Assembly: GCA_947496215.1 (NCBI GenBank)
Contig: CANMCF010000013.1
Coordinates: 1 to 64,000, forward strand
Length of the DNA stretch: 64,000 nt
Reading direction: 5' to 3'
Source: an uncultured Bizionia sp.
GTDB taxonomy: Bacteria; Bacteroidota; Bacteroidia; Flavobacteriales; Flavobacteriaceae
Part shown: positions 16,060 to 25,390 of the stretch, piece by piece
How the letters are laid out: the number at the start of each line of letters is the position of its first letter
Position numbering within the stretch: the first letter of the stretch is position 1
The notes under the pieces: model-generated
The model's database searches: none
Told to the model about the DNA's origin: nothing
The model's input: the letters and a program-made list of their open reading frames with translations, nothing else
Made by a program: the position numbers and the translations under genes

Positions 16060-16890
16060 ATGAAAAAAATTATTCTACCTGTCGATTTTTCCAAACATTC
16101 CGAATATGCCTTGGAAACGGCAGCTTCTCTAGCTAAAAAACATAATTCACAATTGATTGTCATGAATATGCTTGAATTGTCAGAGTCTGTATTTTCCGAA
16201 TCCGGCCAAGTTAGACAAGATGAAATGTTGTTTATGTTAGCTTCGGCAAACAAGGAGTTTGAAACATTTTTAGATAAAGATTATTTGGAAGGCATAGACG
16301 TAGTTCCTATGATAAAGCACCATAAAGTGCTTAAGGAAGTGGATACGATTGCCAAAGAGCATGGTGCAGACCTAATAGTAATGGGTTCTCGTGGACACAG
16401 TAACCATGATGGTATCTTTACGGGTTCCAATACTGAAAAGGTAGTACGATATAGCAATACTCCCGTGCTAGTTGTCAAATCCAAACTTAATGATATAAAT
16501 TTCGACAACATCGTGCTGGCTACGGATTTTTCAGAAGAAAGTATTCCTGCATTCAAGAAAGCGTCTAAATTATTGAATGAATTGGGTAGCAACATTTCCT
16601 TGCTTCATGTCAACCTTCCCAGTGTAAAATTTAGAAGCTCTCAGGAAATAGAAGAAAAGGTAACCAATTTTTTAGGTAAGGCAGATGCCAAGGAATGGGT
16701 AGGTAAGATTAATCATACATGTGATTATTCTGTTGAAGATGGCATTTTGAATCACTCAAAAAAAACTGGTGCAAAAGCGATTGCAATGACAACCCACGGT
16801 AGAAAGGGGTTGAGTCATTTCTTTGGAGGAAGCATTGCCGAAGATGTGGTCAATCACTCTACATTGCCGATATTGACTTTTAAGATGTAA
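16060..16890 (+). CDS. Tandem universal stress protein (UspA family)
   Basis: A 276-residue cytoplasmic protein made of two UspA domains (about 1-142 and 146-276). The first carries KIILPVDFSKHSEYALE and the nucleotide loop VMGSRGHSNHDG...GSNTEKVV. The second carries NIVLATDFSEESIPAF and TTHGRKGLSHFFGGSIAEDVV. Both keep the Gly/Ser pattern of ATP-binding Usp proteins. Such tandem proteins are common in marine Bacteroidota and are linked to stress survival, but the target is unknown. Monocistronic, with a shared convergent terminator. Confidence 0.92.
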   Translation: MKKIILPVDFSKHSEYALETAASLAKKHNSQLIVMNMLELSESVFSESGQVRQDEMLFMLASANKEFETFLDKDYLEGIDVVPMIKHHKVLKEVDTIAKEHGADLIVMGSRGHSNHDGIFTGSNTEKVVRYSNTPVLVVKSKLNDINFDNIVLATDFSEESIPAFKKASKLLNELGSNISLLHVNLPSVKFRSSQEIEEKVTNFLGKADAKEWVGKINHTCDYSVEDGILNHSKKTGAKAIAMTTHGRKGLSHFFGGSIAEDVVNHSTLPILTFKM

Positions 16891-16911
16891 TATTTCAAAA
16901 ACATAGATAAA

Positions 16912-16943
16912 AAAAGACCTAAATAAGATATTTTAGGTCTTTT
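16912..16943. terminator. Bidirectional terminator between convergent genes
   Basis: A 12-bp perfect stem (16912-16923 with 16932-16943) with A-run on the left and T-run on the right, loop of 8 bases. It lies between the convergent universal stress protein gene and the DinB/YfiT gene and could end both transcripts, though it is nearer the stress-protein stop. Confidence 0.85.
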
Positions 16944-16997
16944 CCTTTTATAACAAAAAAAGGTTGCACGAAATTACCATGACTTATTCTAAGTCAT

Positions 16998-17528
16998 TTA
17001 CTCCAACCAACCGTTTTGCTTCATCGTATTTCTCACATGTGCATAATGATGATTGCCATGCCAAGCATAGTTACCTATGTTCCAATTCAATACAACAACA
17101 TCTCTTGTTTCTGGATGAATGAATGTACGCTCAAGGTCTTTTCCTTTCAATCCCCTTAGAAAGTAAACCAATTTGGTATGTATGGCCTTTATATGTTGCA
17201 ATGAGTGTTCTATGGGGGCTTCATAATCAAATTGATTTGCCCAAGCTTGTTCGTTATAGGCCTTAATGATTGGGTTGTCTTCAGTCATTGCCCATTTGAA
17301 ACGAATGTAGCTATGATGGTGACTATCCGAAATATGATGTACAACCTGCCTTATAGTCCACCCTCCTGGTCTATAGGGTGTATTCAATTGTTCATCGCTT
17401 AGACCTCTTGTCAATTGTTCCAATTTACCAGGCAGTTTCTCCAAGGTCGTGATCCATTCGTTGATGTGTGTTTCGGTGATTTGATCTGGACATTCGAAAT
17501 GACCAATAGGATATTTTAGCTTTTCCAA
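16998..17528 (-). CDS. DinB/YfiT-type putative metal-dependent hydrolase or thiol transferase
   Basis: A 176-residue four-helix protein of the DinB superfamily, YfiT branch (LKYPIGHFECPDQIT, RPGGWTIRQVVHHISDSHHH, YAWHGNHHYAHVRNTM). The three-His zinc site is visible: one His in QVVHHISD and two in the GNHHYAHV segment. Bacillus relatives (YfiT/BstA) are zinc-dependent bacillithiol S-transferases; whether this organism has bacillithiol is not shown here. It is followed after six bases, in the upstream direction, by the TPR lipoprotein gene on the same strand, so the two may be cotranscribed. Confidence 0.87.
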   Translation of the reverse strand: MEKLKYPIGHFECPDQITETHINEWITTLEKLPGKLEQLTRGLSDEQLNTPYRPGGWTIRQVVHHISDSHHHSYIRFKWAMTEDNPIIKAYNEQAWANQFDYEAPIEHSLQHIKAIHTKLVYFLRGLKGKDLERTFIHPETRDVVVLNWNIGNYAWHGNHHYAHVRNTMKQNGWLE

Positions 17529-17534
17529 AATGTA

Positions 17535-18233
17535 TTATTGTTTTTTATTGTACGCTTCAATATATCGTTTTGCCCTTCTATTGCCTGTATTGTATTGCAA
17601 TGCCTTCTTATAGTTTTCCATGGCTTGCAAGCTATCTCCATTCGTCAAATAAGCCTCTCCCAAACTATCATAAACGTTGTCGCTTTCAGGATACAAAGCT
17701 ACATTGATTTTAAATATCTCGATGGCTTCCTTGTTTTTTTTCTCTCTCAACAATTTATAACCATATCTATTGAAAGCATGTTCTCTTATGAATATGCTCG
17801 TTGAATCTTGCTTTTGGATTTCCAGATAACCAACGAGTGCCTTTTCATACTCCTTTTCCTTTAAATACATACTTGGCACCTTATACGTGTCTGCTATCTT
17901 TTCGTAATCATAGGTAACCTCAGCTTCATCGGTTTCGGATATTTTGGATAGGTAACGTTGTTTTGTTTCTGGATGTTCTAAAAAATGCAATATTCTATTC
18001 ATTTCTATTACAGAGAACCTATTTTCTCCCAAAGCAATCGGTTTTATTTTTTCAGCTCCTCTCCACTTTAAAAATAATTCACCATCATCATAATATACAT
18101 CTATAATCTCATCTTGGCTATATAAGTAGCGACCAGATGTTTGCTCCATGAACTCTGGAGTGTAAGTTATGTTTTTAGAACAGCTTGAAACAATGAGAAT
18201 TAAATTTAACAATACTAATAATTTGGTCTTCAT
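17535..18233 (-). CDS. TPR-containing lipoprotein
   Basis: A 232-residue predicted lipoprotein (signal LNLILIVSSCSKN, Cys18). The middle (about 30-115) is beta-rich with no family I recognise. The C-terminal half has at least three tetratricopeptide-like helix pairs (YLKEKEYEKALVGYLEIQKQ, LLREKKNKEAIEIFKINVAL, DSLGEAYLTNGDSLQAMENY, KKALQYNTGN). Such repeats bind other proteins. The gene lies just upstream of the DinB/YfiT gene with a six-base gap. No enzymatic function is suggested. Confidence 0.75.
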   Translation of the reverse strand: MKTKLLVLLNLILIVSSCSKNITYTPEFMEQTSGRYLYSQDEIIDVYYDDGELFLKWRGAEKIKPIALGENRFSVIEMNRILHFLEHPETKQRYLSKISETDEAEVTYDYEKIADTYKVPSMYLKEKEYEKALVGYLEIQKQDSTSIFIREHAFNRYGYKLLREKKNKEAIEIFKINVALYPESDNVYDSLGEAYLTNGDSLQAMENYKKALQYNTGNRRAKRYIEAYNKKQ

Positions 18234-18280
18234 TCTGGGTTTGATTTTTGATTGATTGAAAATAATACATTATGAGGCAT

Positions 18281-18310
18281 AAAAAAAGCGCCTCATACAT
18301 ATGAGACGCC
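18281..18310 (-). terminator. Intrinsic terminator after the prolyl isomerase gene
   Basis: Nine-base arms (18288-18296 with 18301-18309) pair with one G-U wobble on the minus strand around a 4-base loop. They are followed on that strand by seven T (plus-strand A 18281-18287). The structure lies about 48 bases after the isomerase stop. Confidence 0.78.
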
Positions 18311-18356
18311 TAAAATATATTTTCGTTACTTATTTTCTATTTAAAATGGTCGTAGC

Positions 18357-19289
18357 CTATTTTACATCCATCAATTCCACATCGAAAATCAAAATGGCAT
18401 TTGGAGGAATTACACCTCCTGCACCTCTAGCTCCATATCCTAAATCACTTGGTATCACAAAACGAGCTTTGTCTCCAACATTCAAAAGACCAATACCTTC
18501 ATCCCATCCTGGAATTACTTGTCCAACTCCCAAAGCGAAATCTATCGGAGCATTACGTTTGTATGATGAATCGAATACGGTTCCATCTGTTAAAGATCCC
18601 TTGTAATGTACAGAAACCGTCTTACCTTTTTCTGATTTTACTCCTGAGCCCTTTTGAATGATTTGGTAACGCAATCCACTTTCGGTAGCATCAAATCCTT
18701 GAGCATACTTATCCAATTCTGCTGCCTTTGCAGCTCTTTCTTCTGCTATAAGTGCCTCACGGGCTCCTTCAAATGTTCTGAAAGCTTCTATGGCGTTGAA
18801 TGCTTCGGCTTCAGCTCCTACCTTCAAAATCTCCAAGGTTTCGATTTCATCTCCTTGAGCAATGGCATCCACTACATCCTGTCCTTCAACAACATTTCCA
18901 AAAACCGTATGATTTCCGTCCAACCAATCCGTAGCAACGTGTGTTATGAAAAACTGGCTTCCGTTTGTTCCTGGCCCTGAATTTGCCATAGACAACACTC
19001 CTGGTCCACTATGTTTCAAATCTGGATGAAACTCATCATCGAACTTATAACCTGGATTCCCTGTTCCAGTTCCTTGAGGACATCCCCCTTGAATCATAAA
19101 ATCTGCAATAACCCTATGAAACTTTAACCCATCATAATAAGGTGTTCCTTGTGGCTTTACGTCATTCTCCATGTTTCCTTCAGCCAAAGCAACGAAATTA
19201 CCTACTGTTCCTGGTGTTTTTTGAAATTCTAAAGCGACTAATACTTCGCCTTTAGTTGTATTAAATTTTGCGTATAAACCGTCTTGCAT
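18357..19289 (-). CDS. Dual cyclophilin-FKBP peptidyl-prolyl isomerase
   Basis: About 310 residues with two unrelated prolyl isomerase folds. Residues about 5-165 are cyclophilin ([41 protein letters not shown], with the catalytic Arg and the Trp retained). A helical linker (about 165-200) leads to an FKBP domain (about 205-311; [56 protein letters not shown]). Both active sites look intact. Dual-family immunophilins of this order are known from Flavobacterium. No signal peptide is seen, so it should be cytoplasmic. The frame also allows a GTG at 19292; ATG 19289 was chosen because it fits the promoter spacing. Confidence 0.93.
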   Translation of the reverse strand: MQDGLYAKFNTTKGEVLVALEFQKTPGTVGNFVALAEGNMENDVKPQGTPYYDGLKFHRVIADFMIQGGCPQGTGTGNPGYKFDDEFHPDLKHSGPGVLSMANSGPGTNGSQFFITHVATDWLDGNHTVFGNVVEGQDVVDAIAQGDEIETLEILKVGAEAEAFNAIEAFRTFEGAREALIAEERAAKAAELDKYAQGFDATESGLRYQIIQKGSGVKSEKGKTVSVHYKGSLTDGTVFDSSYKRNAPIDFALGVGQVIPGWDEGIGLLNVGDKARFVIPSDLGYGARGAGGVIPPNAILIFDVELMDVK

Positions 19290-19311
19290 CACATTGTTTT
19301 TTAATGAGGTG

Positions 19312-19340
19312 CAAAGATAACAAGGATTTACGAATTACAA
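19312..19340 (-). promoter_or_regulatory. Promoter of the dual prolyl isomerase gene
   Basis: Reading the minus strand, TTG (19340-19338), 18 bases, then TATCTTTG (19319-19312). This is an exact match to the Bacteroidota -7 consensus TAnnTTTG with a -33 TTG at proper spacing. The -7 box ends 22 bases before the ATG, giving a short leader. Confidence 0.65.
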
Positions 19341-19401
19341 TTTATGATTCTTGTTTTTTTAAGGCGATGACTGCCTGAAAGAGAAACCGCCTAATTTTTA
19401 T

Positions 19402-19409
19402 TAGATTTG
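19402..19409 (+). promoter_or_regulatory. Possible -7 box for the small hypothetical gene
   Basis: TAGATTTG is an exact TAnnTTTG match, 17 bases before the ATG at 19427. No TTG was seen at the usual -33 distance. The short leader is normal for flavobacteria. Confidence 0.35.
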
Positions 19410-19426
19410 TTGAAAAAATCGCATTG

Positions 19427-19885
19427 ATGAAAGAGAAAATAGATAAAATCCTTGCTGCCTTTGGAAGTACAAAGGCAATGGAGCGTTTACATGTGGATGA
19501 CCATACCGAAGACATCATTAAAAACATAGATGGTACTCCCATTGGGGTTTCCAATAAAAATGTCCTTTATGCAGGACTGGATGAATTGGGAGGCTATTAC
19601 TTTTTCAAAACCATAATCGTTGGGGATTTCAATGTAAAGACAGTAAAAGGAGCTACACTTACCATAGAAGCGGCGACCTTCTCATTGCAATTGAAATCCG
19701 ACATGGATGAATTGGAGTCCGAATACTCCAATGCATCGAGAAGAAGCATTACCAACATTGATTTTGAAATTGAAAAAGAGCAGGTTCAATTATTGAAAAA
19801 AAAAGGCATTAAAAACTTTATGTTGTCCTCAAAAAGAAGAAAGGTTGAATTTACTCCTTATAAAGATAAAAACCCAACCTCTTAA
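19427..19885 (+). CDS. Conserved-looking hypothetical protein
   Basis: A 152-residue soluble protein that I do not recognise. It starts with a short helical, charged segment (KEKIDKILAAFGSTKAMERL). The middle is beta-rich (VLYAGLDELGGYYFFKTIIVGDFN, VKGATLTIEAATFSLQLKSD). The end is basic (SSKRRKVEFTPYKDKN). No signal peptide, membrane helix or known catalytic motif is visible. A TTG codon directly precedes the ATG; ATG 19427 is the more likely start. It converges on recQ with an 18-base gap. Real coding is supported by its length, even codon use and a -7 box upstream. Confidence 0.72.
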   Translation: MKEKIDKILAAFGSTKAMERLHVDDHTEDIIKNIDGTPIGVSNKNVLYAGLDELGGYYFFKTIIVGDFNVKTVKGATLTIEAATFSLQLKSDMDELESEYSNASRRSITNIDFEIEKEQVQLLKKKGIKNFMLSSKRRKVEFTPYKDKNPTS

Positions 19886-19903
19886 ACTCTATTGATAGCT
19901 AGT

Positions 19904-22096
19904 TTAATTTGCCACTTCGCTAATGAATTTTATTCGATACAAGCGTAATTCATCGTCTTCATAGTCGCCATCAAATTCATCCATTGCCACATCTATCTTA
20001 TCTGTTTCGGATTCCATGAAGTAATCATGCAATTCCTCTTGTTGATCTTCATCAAGAATATCATCGATCCAATAATTTATGTTCAACTTCGTACCAGAAA
20101 AGACTATGGCTTCCATTTCCTTTATGAACGCAGCCATTTCCATTCCTTTCGCCGAAGAAATATCCGTTAAAGACAACTTCCTGTCCACACTTTGAATAAT
20201 ATACAATTTCAACCCAGAATTGCTACCTGTGGATTTCACTACCAAATCGTCAGGGCGAACAATGTCATTGTCATCTACATACTTTGCTATCATCTTCACA
20301 AAGTCCTTCCCATATTTTTTGGCTTTCCCTTCTCCAACACCATGCACATTGCCCAATTCCGCTACAGAGATAGGATACTTCAATGCCATATCCTCCAATG
20401 AGGGATCCTGAAAAATGACGAATGGAGGTACCCCCAATTTTTTCGCGTTTCCCTTACGTAGGTTTTTAAGCATTGTCATCAAGGCTTTATCCACTACTGC
20501 TCCTGCTCCGTTCAATGCAGTGACAATACTATCGTCATGCTTCTCGTCAAACTGATGATCTTCGGTCATCATAAACGACTTTGGTTCCTTCACAAAGTTT
20601 TCTCCTTCTGCTTTTACCTTTATTACTCCATAGGTTTCAATGTCCTTTTTAAGATAACCAGCCACCAATACTTGACGTATCAATGCCATCCAATACTTAT
20701 CTTCTTTATAATTTCCTTTACCAAAAAAAGGTTTTGTTTCCGTCTTATGTGATTTTATCAAGGCATTTTCCTTACCAACAATGACGTTTACCAAATCTTT
20801 GGATTTATATTTCTCGTTGGTAGATTGCACGATCTCTATCAACAACTTGACATCGTCTTTGGCTTCTTGCTGTTTCTTGGGATGACGCATATTGTCATCC
20901 AAATCACCACCTTCACCAGTTTCATTGTCAAATTCCTCTCCAAAATAATGAAGTATGAATTTTCTTCTGGAAATGGAAGTCTCTGCAAATGCAACGACTT
21001 CTTGTAGCAATGCCTGCCCTATTTCTTGTTCGGCAACAGGTTTACCAGACATGAATTTCTCTAATTTCTCTATGTCTTTGTATGCATAGTAAGCCAAACA
21101 ATGTCCTTCCCCTCCATCTCTTCCTGCACGACCAGTTTCCTGATAATAGCTTTCTATGCTTTTTGGAATGTCATGATGAATTACAAAACGCACGTCCGGC
21201 TTATCTATTCCCATTCCAAATGCAATGGTAGCTACAACCACATCAATGTCTTCCATCAAAAACATATCTTGATGCTTCACTCTTGTCTTTGCATCCAATC
21301 CTGCATGATAAGGCACCGCTTTTATCCCATTTACCTGCAGTACTTGAGACAATTCTTCCACTCGCTTTCTGCTCAAACAATATATGATACCTGTTTTACC
21401 TTCGTTTTGCTTTACGAAGCGGATGATGTCCGAATCTACATTTTTGGTCTTCGGACGTATTTCGTAGTATAGGTTGGGTCTATTGAATGAGGCTTTGAAA
21501 GTCTTTGCCCCTGTCATTCCCAAGTTTTTAAGAATATCCTCTTGCACTTTTGGTGTAGCAGTGGCTGTTAGACCTATTATCGGAATATTGTCACCTATAC
21601 GACCAATGATGGTTTTAAGATTTCTATATTCCGGTCTGAAGTCGTGACCCCACTCGCTTATGCAGTGAGCCTCGTCCACAGCCATGAAAGAAATTTTCAC
21701 AGAACGTAAAAACTCCACATTTTCTTCTTTTGTCAAAGATTCGGGGGCTACGTACAACAGTTTTGTTATACCATTGGTTATATCTTCCTTAACTTGTTTT
21801 ATTTCTGTCTTGTTCAGTGATGAATTGAGTACGTGTGCGACTCCATTTTCATCAGAAAGGCCTCTTATTGCATCTACTTGATTTTTCATCAAAGCAATTA
21901 GGGGAGAGACAACGATAGCTGTTCCTTCCTTCATTAAAGCTGGTAATTGGTAACATAACGACTTACCTCCACCTGTAGGCATTATAACAAATGTGTTTTG
22001 ATTTGCTAAAATGCTTTTCACTACGGCTTCCTGTAAACCCTTGAAGTCACCAAACCCAAAATACTTTTTTAGGGCTAAATGTATTTCACTATTCAC
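19904..22096 (-). CDS. recQ: ATP-dependent DNA helicase RecQ
   Basis: A 730-residue 3'-5' DNA helicase acting in recombination and fork repair. The helicase core (about 1-345) shows motif I ([16 protein letters not shown]), motif II with DEAH ([18 protein letters not shown]), motif III (LTATATPKV), and motif VI ([12 protein letters not shown]). RQC and HRDC regions follow, the HRDC near [19 protein letters not shown]. In the place of the RQC zinc site, this protein reads [19 protein letters not shown] and GGDLDDN, without the four cysteines of E. coli RecQ. The length, about 120 residues above E. coli RecQ, includes a C-terminal extension with an acidic end. Monocistronic. Confidence 0.93.
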   Translation of the reverse strand: MNSEIHLALKKYFGFGDFKGLQEAVVKSILANQNTFVIMPTGGGKSLCYQLPALMKEGTAIVVSPLIALMKNQVDAIRGLSDENGVAHVLNSSLNKTEIKQVKEDITNGITKLLYVAPESLTKEENVEFLRSVKISFMAVDEAHCISEWGHDFRPEYRNLKTIIGRIGDNIPIIGLTATATPKVQEDILKNLGMTGAKTFKASFNRPNLYYEIRPKTKNVDSDIIRFVKQNEGKTGIIYCLSRKRVEELSQVLQVNGIKAVPYHAGLDAKTRVKHQDMFLMEDIDVVVATIAFGMGIDKPDVRFVIHHDIPKSIESYYQETGRAGRDGGEGHCLAYYAYKDIEKLEKFMSGKPVAEQEIGQALLQEVVAFAETSISRRKFILHYFGEEFDNETGEGGDLDDNMRHPKKQQEAKDDVKLLIEIVQSTNEKYKSKDLVNVIVGKENALIKSHKTETKPFFGKGNYKEDKYWMALIRQVLVAGYLKKDIETYGVIKVKAEGENFVKEPKSFMMTEDHQFDEKHDDSIVTALNGAGAVVDKALMTMLKNLRKGNAKKLGVPPFVIFQDPSLEDMALKYPISVAELGNVHGVGEGKAKKYGKDFVKMIAKYVDDNDIVRPDDLVVKSTGSNSGLKLYIIQSVDRKLSLTDISSAKGMEMAAFIKEMEAIVFSGTKLNINYWIDDILDEDQQEELHDYFMESETDKIDVAMDEFDGDYEDDELRLYRIKFISEVAN

Positions 22097-22152
22097 TTTT
22101 ACTATTCAGGTTATGTTTGGTATTATAAATCATTTACATATATAAAAATACA

Positions 22153-22160
22153 CAAAAATA
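22153..22160 (-). promoter_or_regulatory. Possible -7 box for recQ
   Basis: The minus strand reads TATTTTTG, an exact TAnnTTTG match, 57 bases upstream of the recQ start. No convincing -33 box accompanies it. Confidence 0.3.
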
Positions 22161-22214
22161 TATTTATACGGCCATATTTAATATGCTATTTAAAATTCCC
22201 TCTTAAATTTTCGC

Positions 22215-22222
22215 TAAATTTG
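22215..22222 (+). promoter_or_regulatory. Candidate -7 box for the KpsF-like gene
   Basis: TAAATTTG matches TAnnTTTG exactly. It lies 85 bases before the TTG start at 22307 in the recQ divergent region and would drive the isomerase-tatC unit. The -33 region lacks a clear TTG. Confidence 0.4.
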
Positions 22223-22306
22223 TGCCGAAAAAAAATCGTAATTGATTACGAGCTACTTAAAGATAGTAAAATTCTTTTAAAACATCAACACTAAAAACGA
22301 TACATT

Positions 22307-23272
22307 TTGACTACAAAAGACTCTATTATAAAGATTGCAAAAGAAACTATAGCTCTAGAAAGTCAGTCTATTAGCAATCTCGCAAATCTATTGGACGATG
22401 ACTTCGCCGAAACGGTAGAGCTCATATACAAATCCAAAGGTAGAGTCATTATAACAGGAATTGGCAAAAGTGCCATCATTGCCACAAAAATCGTAGCTAC
22501 ATTGAATTCTACCGGAACTCCTGCAGTATTCATGCATGCAGCAGATGCCATACATGGTGATTTGGGGTTGATCCTTGAAGACGATGTGGTTATTTGCATT
22601 TCCAAAAGTGGAAATACCCCAGAAATAAAAGTGTTGGTTCCTTTGATCAAAAATGCAAAGAATACATTGATAGCCATTACTGGCAACAAGGATTCCTTTC
22701 TTGGAAAGCAAGCCAACCACATCTTAAATGCCTTTGTTGCCAAAGAAGCCTGCCCAAATAATTTGGCGCCCACGACCAGTACAACAGCTCAATTGGTCAT
22801 TGGTGATGCCTTGGCAGTCTGCTTATTGGAAATTAGAGGGTTTTCCAGTAAGGATTTTGCAAAATACCATCCTGGTGGAGCTTTAGGCAAAAAATTGTAC
22901 TTAAGAGTCTTTGATATGTCTTCGACCAATGAAAAACCGCAAGTATCACCTGATACGGATGTAAAACAGGTCATCATAGAAATTTCAGAAAAGATGTTGG
23001 GTGTAACTGCCGTTGTAGACAATAATAAGATCATCGGCATCATAACAGATGGTGATTTACGTAGAATGTTAACCAAAGTAGACAACTTCTCAAATTTAAC
23101 TGCCAAGGACATTATGAGCAAAAACCCTAAACACATTGAAGAAGAAGCTATGGCTGTTGACGCCATGGAAGTTATGGAAGCCAATGGCATTTCACAATTG
23201 TTAGTAGAGAAAGATGGCAATTATGCTGGAGTCGTTCACTTGCACGATCTAATAAAAGAAGGTATTATATAA
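22307..23272 (+). CDS. KpsF/GutQ-type sugar-phosphate isomerase
   Basis: A 321-residue arabinose-5-phosphate isomerase family protein, converting ribulose 5-phosphate to arabinose 5-phosphate for Kdo and lipopolysaccharide core synthesis. The SIS domain is at about 25-185 (RVIITGIGKSAIIATKIVATL, GDLGLILEDDVVICISKSGNT, NLAPTTSTTAQLVIGDALAV). Two CBS domains follow at about 200-321 (VTAVVDNNKIIGIITDGDLRR, ISQLLVEKDGNYAGVVHLHDL). Translation appears to start at TTG 22307, since no ATG is available nearby and the frame matches the family from there. Its stop overlaps the tatC start (TAATG). Confidence 0.92.
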   Translation: MTTKDSIIKIAKETIALESQSISNLANLLDDDFAETVELIYKSKGRVIITGIGKSAIIATKIVATLNSTGTPAVFMHAADAIHGDLGLILEDDVVICISKSGNTPEIKVLVPLIKNAKNTLIAITGNKDSFLGKQANHILNAFVAKEACPNNLAPTTSTTAQLVIGDALAVCLLEIRGFSSKDFAKYHPGGALGKKLYLRVFDMSSTNEKPQVSPDTDVKQVIIEISEKMLGVTAVVDNNKIIGIITDGDLRRMLTKVDNFSNLTAKDIMSKNPKHIEEEAMAVDAMEVMEANGISQLLVEKDGNYAGVVHLHDLIKEGII

Positions 23273-24108
23273 TGGCTAAACCCAACGTTAATGAGATGTC
23301 TTTCTTGGACCATCTCGAAGATTTAAGATGGCACCTTATTCGCATATGCATTGCTATAGTGTTATGTGGCACCGTTGCCTTTTTGTTTAAGTCATTTATT
23401 TTCGACATCATACTTTTTGGTCCGAGCAAAATGACCTTTCCAACCTACGAATGGCTTTGTAGTATGGCACAATTTGTTGGAGTGGAAGACACAACATTTT
23501 GTGGAGAGGAATTCCCTTTCGACATTCAAAGTAGAACTATGGCTGGTCAATTTTCTGCGCACATATGGACCTCAATCTATGCGGGTTTCATAATAGCCTT
23601 CCCGTATGTGATGTACCAACTATGGAAATTCATTAGTCCTGGAATGAAAACCAACGAACGAAAAAACTCCAGAGGCTTTATCATTGTCTCATCCTTATTG
23701 TTTTTCATAGGGGTTTTATTTGGCTACTATATTATCACACCTTTGTCCATTAACTTCCTTGGAAGCTATATGGTTAGTGAACAAGTTGAAAATAACTTCG
23801 ACTTAAGTAGTTACATCGGTTTGTTAAGAGCTTCAGTGATAGCTTCTGGCTTTATCTTCGAACTCCCCATTGTAATTTACTTTTTAACAAAAGTAGGTTT
23901 GGTAACTCCAGAATTCTTGAGAAAGTACAGGAAATTTGCCTTGGTCATCGTATTGATTTTTGCTGCTGTCATAACACCACCGGATGTAGCCAGTCAAATC
24001 ATAGTAGCAATACCAATACTCATCTTATATGAAGTAAGTATCTATATATCTAAATTTGTAATAAAAGCCCAAGAGCGTAAAACGAAAAAAAATGTCAGAG
24101 TTAGTTAA
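23272..24108 (+). CDS. tatC: Twin-arginine translocase subunit TatC
   Basis: A 278-residue inner-membrane protein with six predicted helices. Family signatures are the cytoplasmic N-terminus (MSFLDHLEDLRWHLIR), the first periplasmic loop with acidic residues, FAFPYVMYQLWKFISPGMK-like sequence (here IAFPYVMYQLWKFISPG), and FELPIVIYFLTKVGLVTPEFL. TatC recognises twin-arginine signal peptides and forms the export complex with TatA, which is not in the window. It overlaps the preceding isomerase by one base and the next gene by 17 bases, so the three form one unit. Confidence 0.95.
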   Translation: MAKPNVNEMSFLDHLEDLRWHLIRICIAIVLCGTVAFLFKSFIFDIILFGPSKMTFPTYEWLCSMAQFVGVEDTTFCGEEFPFDIQSRTMAGQFSAHIWTSIYAGFIIAFPYVMYQLWKFISPGMKTNERKNSRGFIIVSSLLFFIGVLFGYYIITPLSINFLGSYMVSEQVENNFDLSSYIGLLRASVIASGFIFELPIVIYFLTKVGLVTPEFLRKYRKFALVIVLIFAAVITPPDVASQIIVAIPILILYEVSIYISKFVIKAQERKTKKNVRVS

Positions 24109-24442
24109 TGAATTCAATGCATATCGTACAAAAATGAACGATAAGATTCTTGCCGACAACAATAAGATCATAAAACGTATTTTCAATTTGGACACCAATG
24201 CGTTTGCAGCTGGTGCCTTGGATGTGAAAACGAAGGAACTTTTAGGTTTGGTTGCTTCTACCGTGTTACGTTGTGATGATTGTGTCAAATACCACTTGGA
24301 GACTTGTTACAAAGAAGGACTCACCAGAGAGCAAGTTGTCGAAACACTTGGCATTGCCACATTAATTGGTGGGACCATTGTAATCCCACACCTAAGAAAA
24401 GCCTATGAATATTGGGATCTCTTGGAGGAAACACAGCGTTAA
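24092..24442 (+). CDS. Carboxymuconolactone decarboxylase/AhpD-like protein
   Basis: A 116-residue all-helical protein of the CMD/AhpD family (KELLGLVASTVLRCDDCVKYH, GLTREQVVETLGIATLIGG). The redox CxxC pair is present in RCDDCVKYH, with the His three residues later, as in AhpD-type thiol reductases rather than decarboxylases. A role in peroxide or thiol metabolism is likely but the partner is unknown. The start lies within the end of tatC, 17 bases of overlap, indicating cotranscription. Confidence 0.87.
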   Translation: MSELVNEFNAYRTKMNDKILADNNKIIKRIFNLDTNAFAAGALDVKTKELLGLVASTVLRCDDCVKYHLETCYKEGLTREQVVETLGIATLIGGTIVIPHLRKAYEYWDLLEETQR

Positions 24443-24518
24443 ACTTTGCATAAATTAGTATGTACGTTATCCTTAGTCTAATTCATTTCACTATTTTTAG
24501 CAGCGATATTTAAAACTT

Positions 24519-25259
24519 ATGAAGCTTAAAGCCGAAAATTTAATGAAGTCCTACAGTGGGCGTAAAGTTGTAAAAAGTGTTTCTCTTGAGGTAAATACGG
24601 GAGAAATAGTTGGTCTTTTAGGCCCTAATGGAGCAGGAAAGACAACCTCTTTTTATATGATTGTAGGATTGATTAAACCCAATGGCGGAAGCATACATCT
24701 AGAAGGCACGAACATCACGAAATATCCGATGTACAAACGTGCCCAAAATGGCATTGGTTACTTGGCACAAGAAGCATCTGTATTTAGAAAGCTGAGTATC
24801 GAAGACAACATACTCAGTGTCTTACAATTAACCAAATTAAGCAAGAAAGAGCAATTGCATAAGATGGAATCGCTAATTGATGAGTTTAGCTTGGGTCACA
24901 TTCGCAAGAACAGAGGTGACTTGCTATCTGGTGGAGAACGTCGTCGTACGGAAATTGCTCGTGCCTTGGCCACAGATCCTAATTTCATTCTTTTAGACGA
25001 ACCTTTTGCTGGCGTGGATCCCGTGGCTGTTGAAGACATCCAACGTATCATTGCACGATTGTCCAAAAAGAATATAGGGATTCTCATTACAGACCATAAC
25101 GTACAAGAGACCTTGGCCATTACCGATAGAACATATCTTATGTTTGAAGGTAGCATTTTGAAAGCTGGTGAACCAGAAGAATTGGCCAATGATGAAATGG
25201 TTCGTAAGGTATATCTAGGTCAAAACTTCGAGCTTCGCAAAAAGAAGATTGATTTCTAA
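24519..25259 (+). CDS. lptB: LPS export ABC ATPase LptB
   Basis: A 246-residue ATPase with all motifs of LptB: Walker A ([19 protein letters not shown]), Q-loop ([18 protein letters not shown]), signature ([19 protein letters not shown]), Walker B ([16 protein letters not shown]), and H-loop ([12 protein letters not shown]). The FAGVDPVAV stretch is diagnostic for LptB. With LptF and LptG it drives lipopolysaccharide extraction from the inner membrane; those genes are not in the window. The 76-base gap upstream may hold its own promoter. Relevance to the surface-polysaccharide locus is general rather than operonic. Confidence 0.95.
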   Translation: MKLKAENLMKSYSGRKVVKSVSLEVNTGEIVGLLGPNGAGKTTSFYMIVGLIKPNGGSIHLEGTNITKYPMYKRAQNGIGYLAQEASVFRKLSIEDNILSVLQLTKLSKKEQLHKMESLIDEFSLGHIRKNRGDLLSGGERRRTEIARALATDPNFILLDEPFAGVDPVAVEDIQRIIARLSKKNIGILITDHNVQETLAITDRTYLMFEGSILKAGEPEELANDEMVRKVYLGQNFELRKKKIDF

Positions 25260-25271
25260 TTTCCCAACTCT

Positions 25272-25304
25272 CTTTTGTATCATCTTCTTTTACAAAGTTT
25301 TTTT
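25272..25304 (+). terminator. Weak hairpin terminator after lptB
   Basis: CTTTTGTA at 25272-25279 pairs with TACAAAG at 25291-25297, with one bulged base, around an 11-base loop. A run of seven T follows. It starts 13 bases after the stop codon. Confidence 0.4.
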
Positions 25305-25390
25305 GAATAACAATTTATATGTTAGGTAGGAAAAAGTACTTCTTGGTTGTTGTACTTGTGTTACCCCTATAACAACTAAAAGATTAAATT

